Shown here: piece after piece, positions 8,485 to 18,885 of the stretch
Layout of the letters: every line of letters begins with the position of its first letter
Position numbering within the stretch: position 1 is the first letter of the stretch
From: Parvibaculum sp.
GTDB taxonomy: Bacteria; Pseudomonadota; Alphaproteobacteria; Parvibaculales; Parvibaculaceae
Assembly: GCF_019635935.1 (NCBI RefSeq)
Contig: NZ_JAHBYN010000001.1
Coordinates: 248,001 to 312,000, forward strand
DNA: 64,000 nucleotides
Reading direction: 5' to 3'
Position numbers and translations under genes: made by a program
Notes under the pieces: model-generated
Told to the model about the DNA's origin: nothing
Databases searched by the model: none
The model's input: only the letters and a program-made list of their open reading frames with translations

Positions 8485-9990
8485 ATGACCCACGGCACAG
8501 TCCTCCTGCTCGCGATATTCATTCCGGCCGGCGTCACCTTCCTGATCGCCGCGCTCGGCAGCCGTCCCAACCTGCGTGACGGTGCGAGCGTGCTCGCCGC
8601 CATTGCGACATTTATTGCGGTTCTGATGCTTCTCGGGCCGGTCATGGAGGGTGCGCGGCCCGAAGTCGCGCTTTTCGAAGTGATGCCCGGTCTGCTGCTC
8701 GCCTTTTCGATAGAGCCGCTCGGCATGTTGTTCGCGGTTGTAGCGTCGGGCCTCTGGATCGTCACCGCAATTTACTCGATCGGCTACATGCGCGGCGCCG
8801 GCGAGAAGAAGCAGACGCGCTTCTACATCTGCTTTGCCATTGCGATTTCCGGCGCCATCGGCATCGCCTTTTCGGCAAATCTTTTCACGCTGTTCGTCTT
8901 CTATGAAATTCTGACGATCTCGACCTATCCCCTGGTCGCCCACAAGGAAACGCCGGAAGCGCGCGCCGGAGCGCGCACCTATCTCGCAATCCTGATGACG
9001 ACCTCGATTGCCTTCCTGCTGGTCGGCATTGTCTGGGTCTGGAACATTGCCGGCACACTCGATTTCCGCGCCGGCGGCATTCTCGACGGCAAACTCGATC
9101 CGTCCTTCGCACCGTTCCTGCTGGCGCTTTTTGCCTTCGGCATCGGCAAGGCCGCGCTGATGCCCTTCCATCGATGGCTACCGGCCGCCATGGTCGCGCC
9201 GACGCCGGTTAGCGCACTTCTCCATGCGGTCGCCGTCGTCAAGGCCGGCGTATTCACCATGCTGAAAGTCGGCACTTATATCTTCGGCGTCGGCTTCCTG
9301 TCGAAAACGGGCGCGGCCGAATGGCTGATGTGGCTTGCCGCGGCCTCGATCCTGATCGCTTCCGTCGTCGCTCTGACCAAGGACGATCTGAAAGCGCGGC
9401 TTGCATATTCAACCGTCAGTCAACTCTCCTACATCACACTCGGCGTGGCGCTCGCAAACCAGATGGGTGTCATCGGCGGCTCGATGCACATCGCCACGCA
9501 TGCCGTCGGCAAGATCACGCTCTTCATGTGCGCGGGCGCAATCTACGTCGCCGCTCATAAAACGAAGATCAGTGAACTCGACGGGCTCGGGCGCAAGATG
9601 CCCATCACCTTCATCGCCTTCACCATCGCCGCTCTGAGTATCATCGGCCTGCCTCCGATGGGTGGTGCATGGAGCAAATGGTATTTGATGCTCGCAAGCG
9701 CCGATGCGGGCCAGATCGCGATGATTGGCGTATTGATGCTGAGCTCGCTGTTGAACGTCGCCTATCTCTTGCCGATCCCCGCCCGTGCATTCTTCGCCGC
9801 GCCGTCTGCGATGCCCGCACATTCGCTGGGCGCCGCCGCGGCTCCCGACACCCGGATCGAGGAGGCGCCGCTCCTTTGCCTCGTGCCGATCTGCATCACG
9901 GCGATCGGCTGCATCGTGCTCTTCTTTGCGATCGGTGGTCTTTACGAATTCCTGCTCCACATTCCGATCCTGCCGGAGACGACGCCATGA
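8485..9990 (+). CDS. Mrp/Mnh-type antiporter subunit D-like, second copy
   Basis: A 501-residue NuoL/M/N-type subunit. Conserved sites are the glutamate in FTLFVFYEILTISTYPLV, the lysine in GIGKAALMPFHRWLPAAM followed by APTPVSALLHAVAVVKAG, and a lysine in VALTKDDLKARLAYSTVSQL. Of the three copies this one best keeps the classical P-T-P-V-S-A-L-L-H motif. AGTGAG lies 8 nt before the ATG at 8485; an in-frame GTG at 8476 is the alternative. Its stop overlaps the next ATG. Confidence 0.9.
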   Translation: MTHGTVLLLAIFIPAGVTFLIAALGSRPNLRDGASVLAAIATFIAVLMLLGPVMEGARPEVALFEVMPGLLLAFSIEPLGMLFAVVASGLWIVTAIYSIGYMRGAGEKKQTRFYICFAIAISGAIGIAFSANLFTLFVFYEILTISTYPLVAHKETPEARAGARTYLAILMTTSIAFLLVGIVWVWNIAGTLDFRAGGILDGKLDPSFAPFLLALFAFGIGKAALMPFHRWLPAAMVAPTPVSALLHAVAVVKAGVFTMLKVGTYIFGVGFLSKTGAAEWLMWLAAASILIASVVALTKDDLKARLAYSTVSQLSYITLGVALANQMGVIGGSMHIATHAVGKITLFMCAGAIYVAAHKTKISELDGLGRKMPITFIAFTIAALSIIGLPPMGGAWSKWYLMLASADAGQIAMIGVLMLSSLLNVAYLLPIPARAFFAAPSAMPAHSLGAAAAPDTRIEEAPLLCLVPICITAIGCIVLFFAIGGLYEFLLHIPILPETTP

Positions 9991-10259
9991 CCGGCCGCAA
10001 CTGGATACTGCTGCTGGCCGCGCTCTGCATCGCATCGGCGCTGGCCGACCTTGCCTATGACAAACACGGCTACTTTGCCTTCGAGCATTTGCCGGGGTTC
10101 CACGGGTTCTACGCACTTGCCGCCAGCGTGGCGCTCGGGCTGGTCGCGCTCGCCGTTCGCGCATTGCTGACGCGCGACGCAAACTACTATGCGCCCGCGT
10201 CAACCGATGCCGAAGAGCATCCCGCAACCGATCTTGAGCGGGAGACGGCCGATGTTTGA
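9987..10259 (+). CDS. Small two-helix membrane protein of the Mrp operon
   Basis: A 90-residue protein with two hydrophobic helices (NWILLLAALCIASALADL and GFYALAASVALGLVALAV) joined by a loop containing FAFEHLPGFHGFY. The tail is charged. It has no recognised family in this reading but overlaps both neighbours (4 nt upstream, 8 nt downstream), so it is very likely co-translated and a component or assembly factor of this antiporter complex. Confidence 0.75.
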   Translation: MTGRNWILLLAALCIASALADLAYDKHGYFAFEHLPGFHGFYALAASVALGLVALAVRALLTRDANYYAPASTDAEEHPATDLERETADV

Positions 10260-11946
10260 ATTCATGACGCCAGCGCTGGTCTATGTCGGCGCCGCATTCG
10301 CGCTGCCCTTCATTCCGAACGGGCGGTGGCGGCAATTTCTGATGATCCTGACGCCGTTTGCCGGCGCGGCGATGTTCTGGGACCTGCCGCACGGGACTTA
10401 TGGCAATTTCAACCTGATGGGCATGCATATCGGCCTGATGCGGGTCGATGCGCTCTCCTACATTTTTGGTCTCGGGTTCTCGCTCGCAGCCCTGATGGTC
10501 GTCATTTATGCGTGGCATATCCGCGACACGGTCCAGCAGGTTGCCACATTGCTCTATGCGGGCTCCGCCATCGGCGCGGTCTTCGCCGCCGACCTCGTCA
10601 CGCTTTTCATCTTCTGGGAAGGCACGGCCATTGCCTCGGTCTTCCTGATCTGGGCCCGTCGCACCGAGGGCGCCTATGCCGCGGGCATGCGCTACCTGAT
10701 CGTCCAGGTCGGGTCCGGCGTCATCCTGCTCGCCGGCATCATCCTTCTCTATCGCGAAACCGGCTCCGTCGCTTTCCGTGCGATGGAGCTTGGCGACGCC
10801 GCCACCTGGGCGATCCTGCTCGCCTTCGGTATCAAATGCGCCTTCCCGTTGCTGCACAACTGGCTGCACGACGCTTACCCGGCCGCGACCGTCACCGGCA
10901 CAGTGATCCTCTCGGCTTTCACCACCAAGCTGGCGATCTATGCCCTCGCGCGCGGCTTTCCCGGCACCGAAATCCTGATTTATGTCGGCGTCGCGATGGC
11001 TCTATTCCCCATCGCATACGCACTCGTCGAGAACGAGCTGCGGCGCGTATTGACATACGCGCTCAACAGCCAGCTCGGCTTCATGGTCGTCGGTATCGGC
11101 ATAGGCACGCCGCTTGCCATCAACGGCGCCATCGCCCACGCACTCAGCAGCATCTTCTATCAGGCGCTTCTCTTCATGAGCATCGGCGCCGTCCTCTTCC
11201 GCATTGGTTCGTCGCGCGCATCCGATCTCGGCGGCCTCGCGCGACAGATGCCATGGACCGCGCTATTTTGCATTGTCGGTGGCCTGTCGATCGCAGCTCT
11301 GCCGGCGACCACGGGCTTCGTGTCGAAATCCCTGGTCTTGAGCGCCGCCGGCTATGGCGGCCTCTACCTTGTCTGGCTGGCGTTGATTGCCGCCAACGCA
11401 GCCGCGGTCCTGCACACCTCGATCCGCGTTCCCTTGAGCGCCTTCTTCGGGCCGGACCGCGGATTGCGCGCCAAGGAAGCGCCGTCGCATATGCTGATCG
11501 CTATGACGCTCGCCGCGGCGATCACCATTGGCATCGGCGTCTACCCAGATCCGCTTTATGCGTTGCTCCCCAACGATGTCGCCTATGAGCCTTACACGCT
11601 TTCGCATCTGGTCACACAGCTCCAACTCGTCCTGTTTGCGGCGCTCGCCTTTGCCTTGCTGATGAAGGCCGGCTTCTGGTCCGCGCGGTCCCGCACCATC
11701 CTTCTCGACACCGATTGGCTCTATCGTCGCCTGCTGACATCCGGCCTCGGCCTCGTTTCGGTGTATGGCGGCGGAATGTGGCGCTGGGCGGTCGTCGTCG
11801 GCCAGCACCGCCTCGACCATTTCCTGAGCGGTGTCTATCGCGCTCATGGGCCCCAGGGCATTCTGGCCCGCACGTGGCCCACAGGCTCGATGGTGCTCTG
11901 GATCGCCATCCTGCTTGGCACAACGCTGGTCCTGACCTACGTATAG
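10252..11946 (+). CDS. Mrp/Mnh-type antiporter subunit D-like, third copy
   Basis: A 564-residue NuoL/M/N-type subunit, longer than the other two because of a C-terminal extension (about residues 440-564) with further helices, as in NuoL/MrpA-like proteins. The helix glutamate is in LVTLFIFWEGTAIASVFLI, the lysines in GIKCAFPLLHNWLHDAYP and SAFTTKLAIYALAR. The tail includes DTDWLYRRLL, reminiscent of the D-x-D-W-x-Y segment of NuoL/HyfB-like subunits. It overlaps the small membrane protein by 8 nt. It may stand in for the missing MrpA N-terminal domain. Confidence 0.88.
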   Translation: MFEFMTPALVYVGAAFALPFIPNGRWRQFLMILTPFAGAAMFWDLPHGTYGNFNLMGMHIGLMRVDALSYIFGLGFSLAALMVVIYAWHIRDTVQQVATLLYAGSAIGAVFAADLVTLFIFWEGTAIASVFLIWARRTEGAYAAGMRYLIVQVGSGVILLAGIILLYRETGSVAFRAMELGDAATWAILLAFGIKCAFPLLHNWLHDAYPAATVTGTVILSAFTTKLAIYALARGFPGTEILIYVGVAMALFPIAYALVENELRRVLTYALNSQLGFMVVGIGIGTPLAINGAIAHALSSIFYQALLFMSIGAVLFRIGSSRASDLGGLARQMPWTALFCIVGGLSIAALPATTGFVSKSLVLSAAGYGGLYLVWLALIAANAAAVLHTSIRVPLSAFFGPDRGLRAKEAPSHMLIAMTLAAAITIGIGVYPDPLYALLPNDVAYEPYTLSHLVTQLQLVLFAALAFALLMKAGFWSARSRTILLDTDWLYRRLLTSGLGLVSVYGGGMWRWAVVVGQHRLDHFLSGVYRAHGPQGILARTWPTGSMVLWIAILLGTTLVLTYV

Positions 11947-11973
11947 AGGCCGCGCAACGAAGGAGACGTCCCG

Positions 11974-12627
11974 ATGGAAATGTCCGGCGAATACAGGATT
12001 CCCGCATCCCGCGAGGACGTCTGGACGGCGCTCAACGATGCCGACGTGCTGCTGAAGTCGATCCCCGGCGCGGAGTCGGTTGCCAAGATCGCCGACGACG
12101 AGTTCGAAGCGGTCGCCAAGGCCAAGGTCGGCCCGGTCAGCGCCCGCTTCAAGGGCAAGGTCAAACTGACCGACATCGACCCGCCAAACGGCTACACGAT
12201 TTCCGGCGAAGGCAATGGCGGCGCGGCCGGTTTCGCCAAGGGTTCGGCGAAAGTCACCCTGACCGAAGCCGAGGGCGGCGGCACCATTCTCGCTTATTCG
12301 GTCAGCGCCCAGGTCGGCGGCAAGCTGGCCCAGATCGGCCAGCGCTTCATCGACTCGACGGCCTCGAAAATGGCCGAGGAATTCTTCGGCAATTTCTCGG
12401 CGCTCGCCGGCGGCTCGAAAATCGTCGCCCCCTCCGGCGAACTTCCCGAATTGGTCGACGAAATGGCGCATGGCATCCCGACCAAATCGCCGGACCGCGA
12501 CGCGATCTCGCCGACCGGCGTACCCCTCGTCCCTGACGAAGAGGCAGGCTTAAGCCTCTCGCCCTGGGTCTGGGGCCCGGCGGTCATCCTGGTTCTGGTC
12601 GTCCTGGTCTGGATCTTCGGCCTCTGA
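11974..12627 (+). CDS. coxG: CoxG-family SRPBCC protein with C-terminal anchor
   Basis: A 217-residue protein. Residues 1-145 form a CoxG/SRPBCC domain (MEMSGEYRIPASREDVWTAL ... IPGAESV ... GKVKLTDIDPPNGY). After a Pro/Asp-rich linker, a single hydrophobic helix (WGPAVILVLVVLVWIFGL) ends the protein. In carboxydotrophs CoxG is reported to help attach CO dehydrogenase to the membrane, which fits this anchor. AAGGAG lies 8-9 nt before the ATG. Only 27 nt separate it from the antiporter operon, so read-through is possible. Confidence 0.88.
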   Translation: MEMSGEYRIPASREDVWTALNDADVLLKSIPGAESVAKIADDEFEAVAKAKVGPVSARFKGKVKLTDIDPPNGYTISGEGNGGAAGFAKGSAKVTLTEAEGGGTILAYSVSAQVGGKLAQIGQRFIDSTASKMAEEFFGNFSALAGGSKIVAPSGELPELVDEMAHGIPTKSPDRDAISPTGVPLVPDEEAGLSLSPWVWGPAVILVLVVLVWIFGL

Positions 12628-12749
12628 TCCGGCCCGCCCGCGCTTGACCTCGCGCGACCGAGAGCCGAGACTCCGTTAAACGGCCTCACGCGGCGGAAAA
12701 CCCCCGGCAATACGAATTCGAGGCCATACATAATTCAGGGAGATTGCGC

Positions 12750-13214
<465 letters not shown>

Positions 13215-13248
13215 ACGACGCGACCACGGAATCTCAGGGAGGAGTTCC

Positions 13249-15627
13249 ATGTCGAACGCAGCCACGGGCGAAGGCATCGGCCAGCCGGTTCGCCGCAAGG
13301 AAGATTTCCGCTTCATCACCGGAAACGGCCACTACACCGATGACATCGCGAGGCCTCGCCAGACCTGGGCTTGTTTCCTGCGCTCGCCACATGCGCATGC
13401 GAAAATCCGCAAGATCGACACGAAGGCGGCCGAGGCCGCGCCGGGCGTCGTCGCCATCTTCACCGGCAAACACGTCGCCGACGACGGTCTGGGCGGTCTG
13501 ATCTGCGGTTGGACCGTCACCTCGAAGGACGGTACGCCGATGAAGGTCGGCCCGCACCCGATCCTCGCCCTCGACACAGTGCGTTATGTCGGCGACCACG
13601 TCGCAATGGTCGTCGCCGAAACGCTGGCCGAAGCGCGCTCCGCCGCCGAGATGATCGATGTCGACTACGAAACGCTCCCTGCCGCCGTCGCCCTCGCCAC
13701 CTGCCAGTCGAAAGACGCGCCACAGGTCCACCCCGAAGCGCCGCGGAACACCTGCTTTGAATGGGAACTTGGTAACAAGCCCGAAACCGAAGCCGCCTTC
13801 GCGAAGGCCGATAAAATCGTCAAGCTCGACCTGACCAACAACCGCCTGATCCCGAACGCGATGGAGCCCCGCGCCGCCATCGGCGAATACGACAAGGGGA
13901 GCGGCGTCTACACGCTGCACACGACGAGCCAGAACCCGCATGTCGCGCGCCTCGTGCTCTCGGCCTTTGTCGGCGTCGCGCCCGAACACAAGCTGCGTGT
14001 CATCGCACCGGATGTCGGCGGCGGTTTCGGCTCAAAGATTTTCATTTATGCGGAAGAAACCGCCTGCGTCTGGGCCGCCGCGAAAGTCGGCCGCCCGATC
14101 AAATGGACGGCCGATCGCTCGGAGGCCTTCCTTTCGGACGCGCATGGCCGCGACCACCTGAGCCATGCCGAACTGGCGCTCGACAAGAACGGAAAGTTCC
14201 TCGCCCTGCGCGTCAAGACCGTCGCCAATCTTGGCGCCTATCTCTCGACTTTCTCGGCCTCCGTGCCGACCTATCTCTATGGCACGCTGCTTTCGGGCCA
14301 ATACGACATCCCGGCAATCTATGTCGAGGTCGACGGCGTCTACACCCACACCGCCCCCGTCGACGCATATCGCGGCGCCGGCCGCCCGGAAGCCACCTAT
14401 CTCATCGAACGCATCGTCGAAACGGCGGCGCGCGAAACCGGCATCGACCCCGCCGAGATCCGCCGCCGAAATTTCATCCGCACCTTCCCGCACCAGACGC
14501 CGGTCATCATGGCCTATGACGCCGGCGACTATGAAGCTTCGCTCGATGCCGCCATGAAAGCGGTCGACCACAAGGGTTTCCCGGCGCGCAAGGCCGAAGC
14601 CGAAAAGCGCGGCAAGCTGCGCGGCCTCGGCTTCTCTTCTTATATTGAAGCCTGCGGCATCGCCCCGTCCGCCGCTGTCGGTTCGCTCGGTGCCGGCGTC
14701 GGCCTGTGGGAAAGCGCCGAAGTGCGCGTCAATCCGACCGGCAATGTTGAAGTGTTGACCGGCTCCCACAGCCACGGCCAAGGCCATGAAACGACCTTTG
14801 CCCAGCTTGTCGCCTCCCGCCTCGGCATTCCGATGGAGCAGGTCGAGATCGTGCATGGCGACACCGACAAGGTGCAGTTCGGCATGGGCACCTATGGCTC
14901 GCGCTCCGGCGCCGTCGGCATGAGCGCCATCGTCAAGGCGCTCGACAAGATCGAGACCAAGGCGAAAAAGATCGCCGCCCATCTGATGGAAGCCGCCGTC
15001 GAGGACATCGTCTTCGAGAACGGCACCTTCACCGTGCAGGGGACGGACAAGTCACTCGCATGGGCCGAACTTGCCCTCTCCGCCTACACGGCGCACGGCT
15101 TTCCCTCGGCCGAAATCGAACCCGGCCTCAAGGAAGGCGCCTTCTACGACCCGACCAACTTCACCTTCCCGGCCGGTTGCCACATCTGCGAAGTCGAGAT
15201 CGACCCGGATACCGGCGTCACCCGCATCGTCAATTTCGTCGCGGTCGACGATTTCGGCACCATCATCAATCCGATGATCGTCGAGGGTCAGGTGCATGGC
15301 GGCATCGCACAAGGGATCGGTCAGGCGCTGCTCGAACACGGCATCTACGATCCGGCGTCCGGACAGCTCGTCACCGGCTCCTACATGGATTACTGCATGC
15401 CCCGCGCCGACGATTTGCCGAGCTTCAATCTCGGCTTCACGAAAACCGTCTGCCCATCCAATCCGCTTGGCATGAAGGGCTGCGGCGAAGCCGGCGCCAT
15501 TGCCTCGCCGCCCGCCATCATCAACGCCGTTACGGATGCCCTCGGCATCCGCGACATCGAAATGCCGGCGACGCCTGCCCGCGTCTGGGCGGCCATCCAG
15601 TCCCGCCCGCGCGCCGCCGCCGAATAA
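13249..15627 (+). CDS. coxL: CO dehydrogenase-like large (molybdopterin) subunit, form II
   Basis: A 792-residue Mo-binding catalytic subunit. The active-site loop reads AYRGAGR (residues 373-379), the signature of form II (putative) CO dehydrogenases; form I enzymes have AYxCSFR with the Cu-binding cysteine, which is absent. Other visible motifs are GGGFGSK, the glutamine-rich [12 protein letters not shown], and the C-terminal GCGEAGAI segment holding the catalytic glutamate. The S-L-M order also fits form II clusters. The true substrate is therefore uncertain: CO oxidation has been claimed for some form II enzymes, but aldehyde or aromatic hydroxylation is equally possible. GGGAGGAG precedes the start. 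Confidence 0.92.
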   Translation: MSNAATGEGIGQPVRRKEDFRFITGNGHYTDDIARPRQTWACFLRSPHAHAKIRKIDTKAAEAAPGVVAIFTGKHVADDGLGGLICGWTVTSKDGTPMKVGPHPILALDTVRYVGDHVAMVVAETLAEARSAAEMIDVDYETLPAAVALATCQSKDAPQVHPEAPRNTCFEWELGNKPETEAAFAKADKIVKLDLTNNRLIPNAMEPRAAIGEYDKGSGVYTLHTTSQNPHVARLVLSAFVGVAPEHKLRVIAPDVGGGFGSKIFIYAEETACVWAAAKVGRPIKWTADRSEAFLSDAHGRDHLSHAELALDKNGKFLALRVKTVANLGAYLSTFSASVPTYLYGTLLSGQYDIPAIYVEVDGVYTHTAPVDAYRGAGRPEATYLIERIVETAARETGIDPAEIRRRNFIRTFPHQTPVIMAYDAGDYEASLDAAMKAVDHKGFPARKAEAEKRGKLRGLGFSSYIEACGIAPSAAVGSLGAGVGLWESAEVRVNPTGNVEVLTGSHSHGQGHETTFAQLVASRLGIPMEQVEIVHGDTDKVQFGMGTYGSRSGAVGMSAIVKALDKIETKAKKIAAHLMEAAVEDIVFENGTFTVQGTDKSLAWAELALSAYTAHGFPSAEIEPGLKEGAFYDPTNFTFPAGCHICEVEIDPDTGVTRIVNFVAVDDFGTIINPMIVEGQVHGGIAQGIGQALLEHGIYDPASGQLVTGSYMDYCMPRADDLPSFNLGFTKTVCPSNPLGMKGCGEAGAIASPPAIINAVTDALGIRDIEMPATPARVWAAIQSRPRAAAE

Positions 15628-15637
15628 GGAGAGCCCG

Positions 15638-16435
15638 ATGTACCAGTTCAACTACGTCCGTCCGAAGTCGCTCGCCGAAGCCGAGGCGCTGCTCGCAAAG
15701 GCCGACGATCCGAAACTTCTGGCCGGCGGTCAAACGCTGATCCCGACGCTGAAACAGCGCCTCGCGATGCCGAGCGACCTGATCGACATTGGTGGCCTGA
15801 AGGAACTCGACTTCATCCGCGCCGAAGGCAACGCCGTGATGATCGGCGCGGCGACGAAACATGCGACGGTGGCCCAATCGCCCGATGTGAAGAAGCACAG
15901 TCCGGCGCTGGCCGCCCTCGCCGAAGGCATCGGCGACCCCGCCGTCCGTCACATGGGCACCATCGGCGGGTCGATCGCCAACAACGATCCGGCATCCGAC
16001 TACCCGGCGGCCTGCCTTGCGCTCGACGCGAAAATCCACACCACGAAGCGCCTGATCGAAGCCGACGAATTCTTCAAAGGCATGTTCGAAACGGCGCTTG
16101 AAGACGGCGAGATCGTCAAGGAGATCACCTTCCCGCACCCGGAAAAAGCCGCCTACATGAAGTTCCCCAACCCTGCCTCGCGCTATGCGATGGTTGGCGT
16201 CTTCGTTTCGAAGGGTCCGTGGGGCATCCGTGTCGCCGTCACCGGTGCGGGTCAGGACGGCGTCTTCCGGGTCAAGGAAATGGAAGACGCGCTGACCAAA
16301 AGCTGGTCGCCCGACGCGGTCGCCGGCATCAAGGTGCCCGCCAAGGGCCTCAACGCCGACCTCCACGGCACCGCCGAGTACCGCGCTCATCTGATTACCG
16401 TCATGGCGAAGCGCGCCGTGGCGGCGGCCGGCTGA
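15638..16435 (+). CDS. coxM: CO dehydrogenase-like medium (FAD) subunit
   Basis: A 265-residue flavoprotein subunit. The two FAD-binding motifs are AGGQTLIPTLKQR near residue 32 and TIGGSIANNDPASDYPAA near residue 107. It transfers electrons from the [2Fe-2S] clusters to the acceptor, probably quinone. AAGGAG lies 7 nt before the ATG at 15638; only 10 nt separate it from coxL. Confidence 0.92.
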   Translation: MYQFNYVRPKSLAEAEALLAKADDPKLLAGGQTLIPTLKQRLAMPSDLIDIGGLKELDFIRAEGNAVMIGAATKHATVAQSPDVKKHSPALAALAEGIGDPAVRHMGTIGGSIANNDPASDYPAACLALDAKIHTTKRLIEADEFFKGMFETALEDGEIVKEITFPHPEKAAYMKFPNPASRYAMVGVFVSKGPWGIRVAVTGAGQDGVFRVKEMEDALTKSWSPDAVAGIKVPAKGLNADLHGTAEYRAHLITVMAKRAVAAAG

Positions 16436-16472
16436 TTTTGCGGACCCGGCCGTTCGGGCATAGATTGAAGCG

Positions 16473-17384
16473 ATGAACCTGCCTTCCACCATCGACGAAA
16501 CCGTCGAGTTGCTGGCGCGCGGCGCCTATGTCGCCGACCGCTCGCTGGCAACCGTCATTTTTCTCGCCCTCAAGATGGGGCGCCCGCTGCTGCTCGAGGG
16601 CGAGGCCGGCGTCGGAAAAACCGAAATCGCCAAGGTGCTGGCCGAGGCGCTCGGCCGCCGCCTGATCCGCCTGCAATGCTACGAAGGTCTCGACACCGCG
16701 GCGGCCGTCTATGAGTGGAATTATCAGGCGCAGATGATCGAAATTCGTCTGGCAGAGGCCGAAGGCGTCGAGGACCGTTCGGAACTCGGCAAGGACGTTT
16801 TCTCCGAGCGCTTCCTGATCCGCCGTCCGATCCTGCAGGCGCTGGAACCCGCCGTCGAAGGGCCGCCGGTGCTGTTGATCGACGAACTCGACCGCACCGA
16901 CGAACCTTTCGAGGCTTACCTTCTGGAAGTGCTGTCGGACTTTCAGGTGACGGTGCCCGAGATCGGCACCATCAAGGCCGCGCATCCGCCCATCGTCGTC
17001 GTCACCTCGAACCGCACCCGCGAAATCCACGACGCGCTGAAGCGGCGCTGCCTCTTCCACTGGGTCGACTATCCCGATGCGACGCGCGAACTTGCGATCC
17101 TGAAACTGAAGGCGCCGAAAACGCCGGACAACCTCTCCCGCGACATCGTGGCCTTCGTTCAGAAGCTGCGCGGCCTCGACCTCTACAAGAGCCCCGGCAT
17201 CGCCGAGACGATCGACTGGGCGGAAGCATTGACCGCACTCGACGCCGTCGCGCTCGACAAGGAACTGGTCAACGACACGCTGGGTGCGCTGCTGAAATAT
17301 CAGGACGACATCGCCCGCGTCGCCGGCAGCGAGGCCGCCCGCCTCCTCGAAGAAATCAGGATGGCGGCGCGGGCCGCCGACTGA
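16473..17384 (+). CDS. coxD: MoxR-type AAA+ ATPase (CoxD)
   Basis: A 303-residue MoxR-family ATPase. Walker A is GEAGVGKT (residues 43-50), Walker B VLLIDELDR, and a sensor-like TSNRTREIHDALKRRC follows. In carboxydotrophs CoxD is an AAA+ chaperone needed to mature the Mo/Cu active site. Together with the adjacent VWA protein CoxE it forms a MoxR-VWA pair that remodels the apoenzyme. Confidence 0.9.
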   Translation: MNLPSTIDETVELLARGAYVADRSLATVIFLALKMGRPLLLEGEAGVGKTEIAKVLAEALGRRLIRLQCYEGLDTAAAVYEWNYQAQMIEIRLAEAEGVEDRSELGKDVFSERFLIRRPILQALEPAVEGPPVLLIDELDRTDEPFEAYLLEVLSDFQVTVPEIGTIKAAHPPIVVVTSNRTREIHDALKRRCLFHWVDYPDATRELAILKLKAPKTPDNLSRDIVAFVQKLRGLDLYKSPGIAETIDWAEALTALDAVALDKELVNDTLGALLKYQDDIARVAGSEAARLLEEIRMAARAAD

Positions 17385-17385
17385 C

Positions 17386-18552
17386 ATGGGCCGGCTCGCC
17401 GAAAATATCGTCCACTTCGCCCGCGTGCTGCGGCGCGCCGGGCTTCCGGTCGGCCCGCGCCAGGTACTCGACGCGGTCGAGGCGGTCGAGGCGGCCGGCA
17501 TCGGCGCGCGATCCGATTTCTACTGGACCCTTCATGCGACGCTGGTGAAGCGCCGCGACCAGCACCACCTCTTCGATCAGGCGTTCCATGTCTTCTGGCG
17601 CGACCCGAAGCTGCTCGACCGGATGATGGCGCTGATGCTGCCCGAGATCGCGACGCCGCCCGATGCCGCGCGCGAGGAGCAAAGCCGCCGCCTCGCCGAA
17701 GCGCTTTTCGGCGACGGCAGGCCGCGCGAAACGGCCGAACCCGACATCGAAATCGACCGCAGCGAAACCTTCTCGGCCGAGGAGTTGCTGCGCCACAAGG
17801 ACTTCGAGCAGATGTCGGTGGCCGAGCTCGCCGAAGCCAGGGCGGCCATCGCCCGTCTGCGCCTGACGCAGGACGACACCCGCATCCGCCGCACGCAACC
17901 CGCAGCCCGCGGGCCCATGATCGACATGCGCGCCACCTTGCGGGCGAGCCTGCGTGCCGGCGGCGTCATCCCCTTGAAGCGTCGGACCTTTCGTCACCGC
18001 CGCCCGCCGCTGGTCGTGCTCTGCGACATTTCCGGATCGATGTCGGCCTATAGCCGCGTCTTCCTGCATTTCCTGCACGCGCTGACCAACGACCGCGACC
18101 GTGTCCACATATTCCTCTTCGGCACCCGCCTGACCAATGTCACCCGCGAGCTCCGCCACCGCGATGTCGACGAGGCGCTGGCGCGGGTCGCCGCGAAGGT
18201 CGAAGACTGGGACGGCGGCACCCGCATCGGCGAGACGTTGCGCCGTTTCAACATCGACTGGGCCCGGCGCGTGCTCGGACAGGGTGCGACGGTGCTGCTG
18301 GTGACCGACGGCCTCGACCGCGATGCGGGCGAAGGTGTCGGCCCCGAAATCGCGCGGCTGCACCGCCGCTCGCGCCGCCTGATCTGGCTGAACCCCCTCT
18401 TGCGCTACGAGCGCTTCGAACCGAAATCATTGGGGATAAGGGCGCTGTTGCCGCATGTCGACGAGTTCCGTCCGGTCCACAACATCGCCTCGCTGACGGC
18501 GCTGATCAAGGCGCTTTCCGCCACGCCGAAGCCCGAAAGGAAAGCCGCATGA
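17386..18552 (+). CDS. coxE: VWA-domain protein CoxE
   Basis: A 388-residue CoxE-family protein. The C-terminal half is a von Willebrand A domain with the MIDAS motif DISGSMSAYS and later VTDGLDRDAGEG. It partners with the MoxR ATPase CoxD, whose stop lies one nt upstream. Its stop overlaps the ATG of the first XdhC-like gene (ATGA). Confidence 0.9.
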   Translation: MGRLAENIVHFARVLRRAGLPVGPRQVLDAVEAVEAAGIGARSDFYWTLHATLVKRRDQHHLFDQAFHVFWRDPKLLDRMMALMLPEIATPPDAAREEQSRRLAEALFGDGRPRETAEPDIEIDRSETFSAEELLRHKDFEQMSVAELAEARAAIARLRLTQDDTRIRRTQPAARGPMIDMRATLRASLRAGGVIPLKRRTFRHRRPPLVVLCDISGSMSAYSRVFLHFLHALTNDRDRVHIFLFGTRLTNVTRELRHRDVDEALARVAAKVEDWDGGTRIGETLRRFNIDWARRVLGQGATVLLVTDGLDRDAGEGVGPEIARLHRRSRRLIWLNPLLRYERFEPKSLGIRALLPHVDEFRPVHNIASLTALIKALSATPKPERKAA

Positions 18553-18884
18553 ACGGCCAAAACATCAGCGACGACAACGTGTTGGAGGATGCAGCCAACT
18601 GGCGGGCGCAGGGCCGCAAGGTCGCCCTCGCAACCGTCATCGAAACCTGGGGCTCGGCGCCGCGCCCGACCGGCAGCCAGCTCGCGATCCGCGACGACGG
18701 CAGCTTCGTCGGCTCGGTTTCGGGCGGCTGCATCGAAGGCGACGTGGTGACACGCGCGCTTGAGACGCTGACCAGCGGCAAACCGGAAATCCTCGAATAT
18801 GGCGTTTCCGATGCGATGGCCTGGGAGGTCGGGCTCGCCTGTGGCGGCCGCATCCGCGTCATGGTCGAACCGGTGACAGGCTGA
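18549..18884 (+). CDS. XdhC/CoxI family protein, N-terminal domain only
   Basis: A 111-residue protein matching the N-terminal XdhC_CoxI domain: TWGSAPRPTGSQLAI, GSVSGGCIEGDV, and the conserved cysteine in LACGGRIRVM. Full XdhC proteins join this domain to a Rossmann domain in one chain; here the Rossmann part is the next gene, in another frame. XdhC-type proteins bind molybdenum cofactor, mediate its sulfuration, and insert it into the apoenzyme. Confidence 0.85.
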   Translation: MNGQNISDDNVLEDAANWRAQGRKVALATVIETWGSAPRPTGSQLAIRDDGSFVGSVSGGCIEGDVVTRALETLTSGKPEILEYGVSDAMAWEVGLACGGRIRVMVEPVTG

Positions 18885-18885
18885 A

